Shown here in pieces: positions 23,101 to 36,900 of a stretch of DNA of 64,000 bases (position 1 is its first letter; every line of letters begins with the position of its first letter). A program made the translations under genes and the position numbers. The notes beneath the pieces are model-generated. The model was given only the letters and a program-made list of their open reading frames with translations, made no database searches and was not told where the DNA came from. Where the stretch lies: positions 310,001 through 374,000 of the forward strand of contig NADL03000499.1 of assembly GCA_002205965.3 (NCBI GenBank). Reading direction: 5' to 3'. Source of the DNA: Kappaphycus alvarezii. Taxonomy: Eukaryota > Rhodophyta > Florideophyceae > Gigartinales > Solieriaceae.

Positions 23101-26100
23101 CTCCGTTATTATTTGGAGCAATTTCTGTGTTAAAATCTCTTTCCCTGTGGTGGAAATGTTATTCTCATCACTCCGGGAATTCCCGTCCATGAGAAACACC
23201 AACGGCAAATTTCAGAAACAAGACTCTCTGGGGCTCGGTAACTTGGCTACATGGAGCTTATTCCCTTCCCTTATAGGATCAAATGTTTACTTCCCATAAC
23301 AACTTGACGTATGATTTCTTACTTTTTTTTGTATTGCATACAAATAACATACATAATTCAAGTCGGTAGCATGCTCCATAAGAAGAATTAGCTCAGTATT
23401 GATATTGATATGATAATATGCAGATAGTAAATGTGGGGCAATTTTTTGCCCAAAGCGACTATTGAAATATAAAGCTTTATTTCCGCATTGTGTAAGGTCC
23501 TAATATAACATCTTTTTGCCAATTTAGAACCTGTTTGATGTTTATCCAGCATTTAGGGTCATTTATATGCCAGTAAGCTCGGTGTGTTTTCAGATAAACT
23601 GGGAACTGGGTAGCCGCTCTTAGAATCTTGGAATGTCATAAGGGGATGTTCCATACGAGCAATTCTTCCACCAGGTAATATTACCATCATTTTAGTTCGT
23701 ACTATATCTTCCAGAGATTAAATTATAATATTTCGTGTCACTTGTTTTGGTCTCAGAGTCCTGCCGTTATCTAAATTGATGGTGAAATTGGTCTTATCGG
23801 CATTTCTTATACATTCTTGGGTAATCAAGAGGCTTTCAAAATCTCTCTTTTGAATTAATAACTAGAATACAACATTTTTTAAATTTTCTGTTGCTCTTAT
23901 GCTCAGCTATTTGCTTCTGACTCTCTATTGTATAGTTATCGATAAAATTCTGAAACCAACTTGGTGTTATAATATAAATGACTAGTTTAATTGACGTCCG
24001 ATAGTAGTAAGGATGGACACATGCTGATTTTGACGCATCCTTATTCAGATGAAATACTGAACACCGCAATTTTTTGAGTGCAAACTTAATGCCAAGTCAT
24101 CTCAAGTGCTTGACACTAACTGCCATGTAGATATCGAGGACTGATAACGAGAGAGGCTGTTTTCCCTTCCCATCTTGGCCTTGAGATATACTGGCTTGTA
24201 TGTTGCTTTATTGACCCTGATTGTAGATGTAGTCCCGCGCTTGCGTGCGGATATATTGCGGTCATCAAAAGGTTGTGTTTATTCTAATATTAAATCGTTG
24301 CCTTAATATAATTCGCGTTAGTACCAGAAAGAATTTGTTGAGAAACTTTTCTTACTATTTCGGTAGTTCTTTAATTAATAGTTCCTCCTTCTAGGTCTTC
24401 TCAATAAATTTTGCAACTATTTTCGTTTAATTGAGAGTTTAAGTACGTTTCTATATCCTGTCTTGACATGTTGAAAGTTTTTGCACAGTGATCATAGATT
24501 TAAAAAGGATTGTTATGTTATTCATTTCTTTCAGTACCATGTTAGCAGTCTGAAGTGCTTGAAATTTATATCAGAAGCGATTTTAAAATTAGAAAAGTTT
24601 TTTAAAAATCAAAATAGTCTAGAAGATAGTACATTATTCTTTCAGAATAGAAGTTATGGAAAAAGTTGGGTTTGGCTCTAGTTACTTAATTGAGAATACA
24701 TCACAATTTCTACTTTCAACATATTCAAAACATTTATCTGTAGAGGGCTATCACTAGAAGTTTTCCGCCATTGAGTAAGAGCTGCTGATTTCGAACGCCA
24801 GAAATATCTCGAATGAAACATATTAAGTCTTCCGAAGCTTCAGATTTAACCGAAAAAGTTTTCATTTAAAATATTAAGGGCTTATTTATCATCAAATAAA
24901 TTCACGAAAAGCAAACTGTGTTCTCACATTTGCGTATTTTTTTACCAAAGATAGCTGCATTTTAACTTCAAATGAGTTGCATCCGTAAAAAATACATTAC
25001 CTACTGCTATTTTGAGGCACTTTATGACGTTCAAACAGCAAATAGTATGTAATGCAATAAAAATGACCCTCTATTAACACATTCGTCTCCAGAATCGAAT
25101 TCAAATGTGGTTGAGGACAACAAATTCCACCAATTATCTAAATAAAATGTCTACTAATGCAAATAATAATCCCTAAATCCTTATCTTCACACAATTTATA
25201 GAAAGGGGAATTTCAAACGTTAAAATTTATCTTTTTCAAATTCATGTCCAGTTCCTAACCCCCACTCCACCTATGACAATTACCTCCCATTTTCACCATA
25301 ACATTCTAAAAACTCCTTTCACTAAACCTCCTTACAAATTTAACAGAGCTACCACTTCCTTCTTGCTATTCAACAACGCCATACTCTAAATCTCATCAAA
25401 ACTCGTCTCTACCACATTCCATTCAGCATAAAAGGACGCCGTCTCCTAGTCATATTTAGTTTTAGATCTTTAGAAAACTCCTTAAAACTCGTGGCTTAGT
25501 ACTTATCTATTTCCAGCCTCTCACAATGTTCAAATAGGTCATTGCAACCTATACCAAAAAATACAGTATCGAAATCAATCTAAACATTAATACTCCCTCG
25601 AAAAACTCCATACCTCCCTCTCTCCGCAGATAAACTGCATAATTCATCTTAAATCCAGTTTACTACCTGTTCATACCCCACCGTAAAGGCGCGTAAAGAG
25701 CGACCCTTACCCAATTTCAAATAGCATCAAATAAAAGCAGTTCCTGTACGCTCGAATGCACATAATCATCTGGATGATACGAAGGTCGAATGTTTGGAAT
25801 ACAAGGGAAAGGCCCATTGGAATAGTTGTCTTTGAAAATTTTAGAAGAATGAAGCATATTTGCATTCCCATCAAAGAACGAAGACTCACGGGTTACGTTA
25901 AAGTGAAATTCCAGTGCCTTAGGACCAGATGGAGCTGTGACCGTGGCGTCGGGCATGGCATCGAATGGACGTAGAGTGGACAGTTCATGTCTTTGGTGCT
26001 AAGAGGAGAATTTTTTTCGAGAAACGGGGTTACTTGGTTGCAAGTGAGCCTTTTGGCGAGGGAAAGAAGAAATTGAAGGATAGTAGGAGCAAGATGTGTT

Positions 26101-29100
26101 CCTTTTTGAGAATTTATAAGGAGGTCGCTGATAACACTGACAGCAAAAGATTGGTTATATATTGAGCTGATCCGCTCTCATTTACAATGTGCATTTATTT
26201 CTGAAATGGAACGCATTTTTGAGAGCAGGGCATGATTCAGTTTTGAAGATCAATCTGATAGAGTGTGAACACATAGTTTACCCAATGAAGAAGGTTAAAA
26301 TAAATTATGAATGTAGTGTAGGTGATCGGACAAGCACCGGAAGATAATTTTACAGACTTGAGACTGAGATTCAGTATTTTTGTTTTGCTGGTGCGAAAAG
26401 AAGGATTTTGAGCTTTAAATAGCTAGTATATACATATGTATGGTGAGTATGGTGTTTTTTTCTTTCTTTAGAGTGTATCTATCAGATCAAAGTTTTCGAT
26501 CCTGAACATATGTGTAACTTTCTACTGGTATTGTTATCCAATTTGATGCTTGGAAGATTAAACAAAACAAAACTATTGCTCTGTACCAACGAGATTTTGG
26601 GGTGAAACAAATTAGTTATGTTTTTTAATAACCCAGTTCTGTAAAGAAAAAGGATTCAATGGCTCGAAATTTTGTTGTGGGTGTAAAAAAACCAATGAGA
26701 TGACTGCATAAGGGAATAAACGAAACCCATATTCTGTTCATTAGGGCCAAAGAAGTAAGCATAGATTTCATGCGTTTTATCACTAAAATGTTAGAAATTC
26801 AAATGAAATATTGAAGTAGAATGTTTCATCGAGGTCAACAGGTATGTTGAAGAATTGGAATAAGCCACATTCAGTCCACAAGTTGATGCCTTATTGTGAT
26901 GGATTTCAGAATTTGTCACATACTTTACCTCTAGAATCATCCTGAGATTTCGATTTTGTTCTATTGAAAAGCTCCTCTCTCAGAAATTTTTACAGTAGCA
27001 GTTTGGTTGATACGGTAGATATCTTGCATTTTAATGTTGCTGATTATTTCAAAATAAATGTGCAAAAGCATTAATGGAACCGATTTAGATAGACAAAATA
27101 TGGAGATTTCCATCAATATATACGGATAAGTCGCAACCTATTTAGCAATATCACATGTTCTTTATAAATTAGAACAAACTGGTGGAGCTAGTTTCCCTCC
27201 ACGATTTTTCCAAAGATAGATACAATTTAAAGAAAAGGGATATGGATTCAAAAAATAATTTGAATTCTAGATAAAGTATAGATATGAGCTTTTCAAGGCA
27301 CCAAAAGACACTGCTAAAGATCAAAGATGTAGAAGAAGGTGAAAATAGTCATGAATATACTCAGGTCTCCCTGCATCCAATAAATAATATCAATATGTCA
27401 ACTTTTATCGTTACTTTTTGGATCTACCACGTTGCAGATATTAAAATACCTTTAGCACGAAAATAAAAGATCATTTGGGAGATTTTTTTTATCCCTATAG
27501 GAGTTTTTTGTGCCTTTCGTTCAAATTTGTACTACCATTTCTTCGGAGTGTGCATTCGTTGTTTTTCGGTGAATTTAGTAACCATGATGAACTTGATTAA
27601 TGTTCAAATTTAAGAGTAAAAGGTCTATGAAATAGGAGATACTCAACGTAAAGATAATACTCTTTGCAGCATGAATCAATCAGCAACTTACTGTTTTTTG
27701 TGTTCAAATGTTGCCATTAGTGCGTCCGTTAGAATTCAGCAGCTCATTGTAAGTGATATGTTTGAAGATACCTTAAGCACGTAGAAAAATATCGGTAATT
27801 TGTTTAATGAAAATATTTTTGGCCTTTAATGTACATTATTGAACACAAGTTATGGTAATGATCCGAAATTGATCTAAAATAGTATTAAAGAAGTTTAGAT
27901 GTCGAAATATAAAGAACATTCGAGCAGTTGTTCGGTTCAGTATTGAATTTCATGGAATCTCGGCAGCTGAATCTAAACTTGCATCGAGACTGGACAAAAT
28001 CACCATTCACAGAATTGCAAAACTTTTTCAGCACATTCTAGACTACTCCAGAAATGTTATACAATTCTTGGAACTGATTTTTGAGGCGGCTTATTATTCT
28101 ATAGAGATGTGTCTCGGCAGAAGAAATCATTCCTAAGGAAAATTTACTGCTACTGAGCACGTTTCTATAGAAGAATGGCAAGGTCAGGTTTCCATTCCAG
28201 AAAGAATTATAGAACGCCAATATGAGTTTTGGTTGAATACTTCTGCGCATGCATCGCGCAGAAAAATTTTCGATGTGGAGATGACAAATTTGATCAATAA
28301 AATAGATCAAATGTATCATTTAGACAGAAACTCAGTATAATTTGAAAGACACATTCATATCTTCTTTGAGTCGTAAGTTGGGGAGCGATGGTAATTCATA
28401 CCCCAGTGCTTGAAGGGAAACGGTGTGAAGGGCAGTGGGTGGGGTCAAAATTTTTAAAGATGTAATATTCAGTTGAGTAAAACGTAATTGTACAACAATA
28501 GTTTTTGTAAAACGTGCTCAGGTTAATCCCAATAGAAACTGTCCAGTTTGTAATGATGTAATAAATATTCCCGTGAATGATTTTAGCTTTTTCTCTTCCT
28601 TTTTTTTTATTAAGATCTTATTTAAAATTATTAAGTCTTTTTTGTTGACTATTTATATAATATAATACATCAAAATGTGCCATACTAATTTTCTCAGCGA
28701 ATTATGTTTATTGATAGTATAATTCAAGTCCTTAACCTTAACTATGAAAAGTCATGTTTATAATACTTTTCTAGTTCGCTTTTGTTGAAATTATATGGAC
28801 GGATCAAGAAGAGAAATGAGCAATTATCTTTACGAGTGAATGTCAAGAAAGAAAGATAATGATGAGCACAGAACTTTGGTTAGAGAAGTTTCCTCTGTTT
28901 TATGGTGAAACATGGAGCTCGGAGAATTGCTAATATATCACGATTTCTCACATCTTTGTGACATAAATTTGGAGCCGAAAATATATTAAATGAACTAAGG
29001 ATACTAAATAGAGGGGGATGGATTTGAGCAGGGCAGAAATAGGTGATGATCTTGGGAGGTAACAAAGGTACATTATTCAGCTGATTTTATTTTTATTAGC

Positions 29101-31869
29101 GTTCTTCAAAAAGAATTTTGCTGATTATGGATAACCATAAAATGCGTTCGTCCTCGGAAAATTTATGAGGTATAGTAAAGCCAAATACAGTATAAAATGT
29201 ACAGTTATGATTGTCTTTTTTGTGTTCCAAAAACTTAACATAATAATATGTTGCCTATGTGGATTTTATTCAGAAAACATTAACTTTCCATAAAGTATGC
29301 TGCTTAGGGTGTTAAATTTAATTGTCTCGATTTCGGCCCGAAGTGTAAACCCCTATTCCATAACTCTCTATTTTGTTCTAAAATGTACGAGAACACGATT
29401 TTGCTCTGGTTTAAATAAACTGATCGCCAAAGTCATCAAATAGTCATAGTAAAATTTCATTTAATGTTTTTTAACCCACGATTATTGTTCAAATTTCTTT
29501 CAACTTTTATGTTTCTAAGAGAATGTCAGCTTATTCAATTACCCCTTTCTGAAATCTCAATATTTCATACCAAACGGAGAAATTCTGACATACTGGGGGG
29601 AAAAAGTGGCAAAACCTATTCTCTCCTGGAACATTAGTTAGTAGGAAAACGTAATTGAGTGGTATGCTTATTTACAGTCTTGCAATGAACATCAACAGCC
29701 ATTACATCGCCGAATAAATCTTCATCCGAATGGTACTCATTAATGCATCAATTTTTCTCTCTCTAACTCACATTAAGGCTGAAAAAGGCGCTCTTAGAAG
29801 ACTTCGCGGGATCCCCGGAGAAACAAATTTGCAAATTTGTAGCTCAAGGACAGTATTTTAAGATGCAGGCTCAAATTAGTGAGATAATTATTTTCCAGTG
29901 GCACAAAAAGGCAGGACACATTTACCTGGTATCTACCTATTTCCTTGTCAATCTTCCGTTCTTTTTCTCCTATTTTTGCACACCATTACTGTCGTATTAC
30001 ACTTACCTTGCCTACCTCTTCTACTAGAATCGTTAAAGTTTCAAAAGAATATTTTCGTCGCGAATGATAGAGCTATTGATAGTAATCAATGCAGTACAGA
30101 TCTACTCCACAAAATTGCTGCATTTTAAGGAAATTATTGATTCCGAAAGGGACCAAGTGTCTCTAATCGTTCAAAACGCAAAATGAAAACATTTTGTTTG
30201 TAATAATTATGATCTGGGAGGTCAAGTGAGCATAAAAGTTTATATTGAAGACAAGCTGAAGATACTCTACCTTTTTACTTCCATATTTGGCGTTTTCCGA
30301 GGCCTGATATATAGAATCTTTGATATATTCCCATGTATTTTTTTAGGAGTGTCGCATACTGTCTAGTGCGGTGCAATAAACTGGGTAACACATGGCCCTG
30401 GGATATATAATATCACTAATTTCTGTGAAATAAAGTGCAAAACTGTGCCCCTCGTATCACAATTTGATAGCCTACCGATTTTATTGGAAACCTCCCTCGA
30501 ATGTTTGGTATTAAAACAGTTTATATATCCGGGGAATGAAACGGGGAAGATTTTTGAGTCTATGCTCGCGCTTCAAACATGTATTAATGACAGATGTATA
30601 TTTACTCGAAGATACTACCACTTTAGAATTTTTCTATGTCTCTACATAGCTTCCTGTTTTCATCCTTGAATCTTTGATATAATAAATGGAAAAACCTATC
30701 CCCACGTACTCTTAGCCCATGTGGCTACTATTTCAAGTTAAAAATATTGCAAACGTTTGATTATACTTTTTTTCCATACAATACTACCTAGCCTTCCTTT
30801 AGTATCGTCTAAACATTTTCGGAAAATCGGGCAATTACTGGTTTGAGAATTGTAACAGAAATCTGATACTATAGCTACGGTAATTTACAGAAAACATTTA
30901 ACTGCTGGGAATTTGTGCTCTTCAAAAACTTCAGGTGCTCTTTTATATGCAAAGTATAAATATAACATATAATATAATAAGTCGATGTTATTTTTTCTAT
31001 TTGTAAATGTTAAATAAAATGGGATTGGTTACAAATTTAATTTTTTGAACAATTACAACGTTTCTTGGATGGGAAAAAAATCTCGAGAAAATGAGCAAAA
31101 TTAAAATAACACAATTGCGAATATCATGACTCATGAAATATACCTCTACTTTATTCATTTAAAGTCAAATAATAGGGGCCGACATTTTATCAGCTCAGGT
31201 ATGATTTGTGTTGATTGTTACGTACTGCTTTAATTACGAAGTTTCCCATTAATTTTCACATTTCTCTATTTATTCTAGTATTATTCCGTCATTGACAGGT
31301 TTTACCAAGTGTTGAAGCTTTTAAGTCCAGGAAGAGCTGAATATATTTCGATAAATTTGCTATATTCAGTGCACTTTAATACATCTGCGAAGGGTATATT
31401 TTCGAGAGAGGTGAGCCCAACTTGTGAAAAATTAGGAACAAACGGGCAGATCCAGAAGACATTTTGCTGCTACAAGACTACTTTGACCGATTTCTCAAGA
31501 AAATGGTCTAAAAAGAACTCTAAATAGCTAACTATGAATGGTGAATTCTATCTAAAATATCACATGCGAGTATTTTAAACAAAAATACCGCCCATGTTTC
31601 ATAGAGCCCTTTTAAGAATTTTATCTGGTTCATGTGACACCTACTGGCAACATATAGAACGTGAATTGATCCATTCTGTATAAGTGACCAATGCAGCTTT
31701 TGACTGGCAAAAAATTGGCAGAATAGAGATAAGTTATTAATTTTACTACACCTTGTTGTCTCAAGTGCACCAAAATGGCCGAATATGGTAAAAGTAAACT
31801 GTAGAGAAAATTAGAAGCCCAGCAGAGCTCTTAACAGCACTTTTGAAGAGGTCATCGATACATTTATAC
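17161..31869. other. Long AT-rich block without convincing genes
   Basis: Almost 15 kb of AT-rich sequence. The longest frames are at 22358-22825 (155 aa) and 20541-20915 (124 aa). Both start with a non-ATG codon in the longest reading, have no recognisable motif, and occur at about the rate expected by chance in stop-poor stretches. I see no retroelement motif, RNA gene or tandem array. It could be intergenic, centromere-like or very old decayed repeat DNA. Confidence 0.5.
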
Positions 31870-33950
31870 CTAGTGTCTATTTGACAAGGCCAATGTCATC
31901 AATTGATTACATTGATGTAATCATTTGATGACATGGGTATTTGGACAATTTTCTCCAAAAAAACAATACTGCAGTTACTTTTACGCATCTCTGTGTGTTA
32001 GCCTTTCTATCGTCCGCAACGCCAGTCCCCGCTGCGGATGCCTTCGACGCTCAAAAGAAGTCTTGCTACCAAGCGCTATACGGAATTGCTCTCACCGACG
32101 CCGGAGGCTCGAGGACAGGGTGCCGGGTGGCTTGGGAGAGGTCTGCGACAACAACCGTTCTTGCGAGTCGTGCCATAGGCATTTTCCCTAGTGGCATTTT
32201 GAAGCGGGAGGAAGCAGTGGTGCCCTGAAACTGCAACCACGTCTTATAAATGCGGTCCGAGATGTAGGTGCCCATACCTAGAGCCGGTTGGCATGAATGC
32301 CAGTCCTTGCAACCATCCATTGACAACGAGGCTCCGAATGCCGCTGTCCTCTCATCCCCTTTGGCATGGCGTCAAAGGCCTTTTACTGAACTCCGGAAGC
32401 GACTTGCCCAAACAGCTGCCTTGAGTCTATAGCCGTGAACTGGACAACCTTCTCCTCGGGTGCCACTTGCTCTTCCACTCGTCATGAGCCCGAACTGCGA
32501 ATATGTAAGATTTGAGATCACTATCCCGTAGCACAGGGAGAAGGGTAGAGCACAGGGCACATGTGAGGGACACGAAGGAAAGGAAGGCAGCCGCCGCATT
32601 CAGCTTAGCGGAGCGGAGCCCGATGCCAAATGTTGGCTTGCGGGGCTCAAAGGGCGCAGTAGGAAGTTGTAATTCCTGAAAATTGTCAGCGTCCAGAACC
32701 CCGCCCACCATCCGCCGCAGCCTGTCTTCAACAGCAGTGTCGAATTCAGCAGCTCCCTTGAGAGTCGAATTAGAGAGGACTGCATGTAAGAGTTAGTTGA
32801 TCCGACATACACCAAAGCAGGTCCGCAGTAGATGGAGAGCTACATGAGTATCCTCCGAGGTTAAGAGGGATTTGAGGAGAGGCTGTAAGGAAGTGACGTG
32901 CGTTGTGAACTCGCGCTCCATGATTAGGTCCGACGCGATGGGAGTGCGGAGCACTTTTGTCCCGTCGCCATAGTTTTGCCGAAGCTCATATGGGAGGGAC
33001 TGCTGACCTGTTAGGGTCGGGATGGTAGGCCACCAGCGGGCACACTTATCGATGCGGAGGTCTTCACCCAAACTGCGCACCTCCGGGGAGGGGAGGAACT
33101 GTAGTGCCGTTCGAATGGCTTCATGGGTGCCAACTACAGTATATACCCATCGTCAAGTACCACAGATGTAGAGTAGGGAAGGCCCGCCTGTGATGTTGCC
33201 CACATTTTCCAGGGGGATTTTGAGTTCCCGCGTCACTTCTTGCATCTTCACTTCTTGCAGCACAAGGGAGAATTAAAGTGGACCCAGCGGATCCCCGTGC
33301 TGCACGCCAACCACGCTCCGTAGCATATCATCCCCACACTATAGATGACCCTGGTTTACCGCGTACGTGTAATAGATCCAAGTGAAAAGCTCTGAGAATC
33401 TCTGTTCGACCTCCGTCAAAATCGCACTGCGGCTGACCAAGTTAAAACCATTTTGAAGGCCATCGGTTAACAGTGCATACTCCGCCGATTCACCATGCTC
33501 CTCTTAAAGTCACCGTATAGCGTGGACAACTGGCTTAGATCCTGCTGACATTGATACTATCAACTGTAACTACTTAGCACAGACGAAAACAATGCCCAGG
33601 TGATGCTCAAGGGAACAAGAAATAAACGACCTAACTGTTAAAAATTTTTAAAAAATGATGTAAGGTGCATCTGATTTTTTTGATTTTCAGCTGCCGTAGA
33701 ACACCACAAATAAACTCAGGCGCATCCGCCACAACCCATCTTGCGCAGGAGTAAATTGGTTTCTCGAGGCAGTGAAAGTGCGAAAGTTCTGAACGGCAAC
33801 CTTGCGCAGGTAGCAGAAACGTGAAGTAAAACGGAAAGCGAAGAAAAGGCGTTAAAAGAATATTTTAAAATTATTTTTTTTGTTCGTAGAAAATGCCATC
33901 AACTGATTAGATACGTAATCAATTGATGACACTCGTCGAATAGACACTAG
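31870..33950. mobile_element. TIR-bounded unit enclosing a LINE fragment
   Basis: The ends are inverted repeats. The left end reads ctagtgtctatttgac and, further in, tgtcatcaattgattac. The reverse complement of the right end reads ctagtgtctattcgac and the same tgtcatcaattgattac. Similarity continues for about 60 bp with one 5-nt gap. Both ends also contain an internal hairpin. This is the layout of a DNA transposon or foldback element, 2081 bp long. No transposase is seen. Most of the interior is LINE coding sequence in antisense. Outer flanks suggest at most a TA or CTAG target. The family is not identified. Confidence 0.72.
32000..33530 (-). mobile_element. LINE family C reverse transcriptase fragment
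   Basis: Minus-strand translation gives FNLVSRSAILTEVEQRFSEL, then MLRSVVGVQHGDPLGP, the conserved QGDPLGP box of LINE reverse transcriptases, then DKCARWWPTIP and TPIASDLI followed by HVALHLLRTCFGVCRIN. These are the successive landmarks of the palm and thumb of this LINE group. The catalytic YxDD region is not preserved in readable form. Frames are broken and both ends are missing. It is a different family from A and B. It fills the TIR-bounded unit. Confidence 0.75.
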
Positions 33951-36900
33951 ATTTCAGTATCTAAAGGATATGATGTTTTTGAAAATATTTAAGGATATGT
34001 ATATAACCATTTCTTATTCCAAATTTCTCACAAAACCGCTCTTAGTAGTTCCAGACAGCAATTAACGGGGCGATTTCCTCGCTTTTTGCAGTTTTAAAAG
34101 ATTGGTCGGCTCACTATCCAGTTTTTAAATTTAGGAAAATTTCATAAGCGTCATATTTGTTTACCGGAAACCAAATATGAGGAATTCAAACCCTCGAACA
34201 GTCAATCTTCACAATCTCCTGACCTCAAGGTATCTATTCCCTCCTTTCAGTAATGAGTCCATTTTTGTCCAAAATCCTTACAATGCTCCGTCCTTACCCT
34301 TTTAATCCCGGAAGAGCCCAGAATAGCACAGCCAGGGGCTAAAGTGTACTTTGTCCGACAAACTCATCAGTAATGCTTGGAGTATTTTCTTCTAGTTATC
34401 TAGATCCCCAAGCATTTTAAATTGCACTCTTAGAGAAAACTATACTAATCCCTAAGCACTGTTGTAAGCAATAAAGTGATAAGTAGCATTGTTTATTTAC
34501 AAAGGTTAGAACTTCTTTAAAATTGCAACGAAACTTTATCTGTTACCAATCACGCTTATTTGACTAAAATAATTCTTTCTGATTACAATTAAAACTCACA
34601 AATCTGCAAAAAGGCAGCACTCAGTTATGAAGATTACTAATTTTCTCACAGCTTATAGTACAAAGATTCTCAATGGCTTTTATCGTTCCCTTGAACAACG
34701 ATCCCATTCATGTGTACAACTTATGGTTTCAATAGCGTATTTAACTAGTATTTCTCATATGCGTAAGAATTAAGTATCTATAGCTCTTCAAAATGTACCC
34801 TTCATGAACTTAGAAATTATCCCTCTTTTCATTATTACCGTTGCATCCACCGGGTACCCCTACTACCAGTCTCATTATTTCTTACGTATTAAAACAGACC
34901 ATGCGCTAAAACTGTTACAAATTCTTTAGTCCGCAGAAACATGTAAAATAGTTTTCTATCGCCACTTATTTGAAATATTCAGCAGATTTATGTTCCTCAT
35001 GAGTTTTATAGATTGCTTCAGCAAATAGAATTTTTATCAACTAGTTTGTTGAAAGTCCGGGAAACGATTGGTTGAAAGTTGATGGAAAGCTTTGCAGCAT
35101 TCATCGGTAATTTAATGCCAGATTACCACCTCCTTCAGTATTTCGATAAAAGGGTCGAGCACCATTTTTATACACAAAGAGCGACTTAAAAGTAAAAAAA
35201 GGTGAACACTGTTTTCGTAAAAAACTGATTTAGCTGGTCGAAATATTGGTCCTGTTTGTGACTGGCCCTCTACTCTTTTCTAAACCCATATTTAGTCTGT
35301 TTTTATCAATCATCCCAACTAAAGGCTTTCTTAAGTAGACAGCTATCGAAGAAATTTTTAAAGTCCAGGAAACCTATTTGAGTGTAATAAAATAAAGCAG
35401 TATCACCACACTGCCACAGAATTGGAGGTAACAGAGAAGTGAGAATATCCAAACATAGAAAAAATCCTATCGGCATAATATTCCGATCCAGCCCTTCTTC
35501 ATTTTTAAGGACAAAATTATCAAATATAAATTCACTGCAGAAATTCTAAAAGTTGAAGATAGACGTGACATAAATATTTCCAAATTAATTATCAGTAATA
35601 ATCTACATATATATAGGAGCATTTCTGAAAAAACATTTGACACGACAGGACCACAAACAGACATTTATTAATTACTTGCCAAATTTCAGACGTTGCAAAT
35701 ACTAGAGCCGAGGCTTTTGCATTTGCCACGTCAACCCTAAAAATACAAAAACTATGTCCACAAATTCAACACACCTTACAATGCGAATTGATTAAGTTAA
35801 TAGGGCTCAGATGGTATAAAATGAGTTTCTCTCTGCAATATGTGCGTAAAAAGCCAGGGATAAAAGAGGAAAAGTTTAAGTGATCAATTTCCTAATGAAA
35901 ATCTCTTTAAATTGCAGAATAGTTAACTGATGCATTAGCTGATCTGTTTGCCCTTACTTAGCGTAAACCTTAAATTTATTATACTCAATAACGCAGCAAA
36001 GTGAACTAATTCGAGTTACAAAAATTACTCATCTAATGACTAAAAATTACTTCTGTCTTACTACTATATTGGATAATGAAAATATTTTTATATAATACTC
36101 AAAGTACCCTCATCAACGGTCTAATCTAAAAACATTATCAAGATAGACTTAATCCATCCAATGAACATATTTGAGACTTCTGTGTCTTCTTTGAGGCCAT
36201 TATTACCTCTGAAACGTACTGTAAATAACCACTATCTTTCATACTTTTCGTCACTGGCGTTTAATTCATATTTAACCGCACCATTTTTCCGTTTATGTCT
36301 TCGAGCAGATTATGCACCCATAGTATTAATCGAACCATTGAGAAATATCAATATGATCAGTAATATGTCCAATACATGTCTTACTTTTCGAAATCGTAAT
36401 ATATCTTGTCAAAAGTTTTTGAGATTCATCCTGAAATATGTAAGTACAAACGTATACGAACATATTTGAACTAATATTTAACAACATATAAAAAACTCAA
36501 TTTTAATCTGTTCCAGGTCCTGAAGAGAATTCCAATTTTTTTATGTCCGGCTTGAGATGGAAAGGTAAAGCAATCAAATAATTTTCCAGTTTTTAAGCTA
36601 CTATTTATTTTTTTTCAGAATTTCACATTATTTTGTCAAGAATAACTTGCATAAATCGAAGTAATTTGCAATATATTTCCGCTGCTCTTCCATGATTCGC
36701 CCTCGCAGTCGTACTACTCCATTCCATCCCTCATGCAGTCCCGACGCAGTCGACATCCTACTTGCCAGGAAAGAAGCCTGACCAAGAGATGTATCTTCAA
36801 AAAAACGTGCTCAATTCTTCTACCTAAAGACTTACCACACTTTATAAAATGACGAATATCAGAGGCTTGTTCCATCTTATTACTTATTTTCCTCTTCTTC

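Noticed and set aside
31941-32228. 95-aa plus-strand frame with a hydrophobic start inside the TIR unit
   Set aside because: It resembles a short secreted protein, but it is antisense to the LINE C fragment and has no independent support. It cannot be taken as a transposase.
36161-36469. 102-aa ATG-started frame in the AT-rich block
   Set aside because: Composition follows the local AT bias and no domain or conserved pattern is seen.
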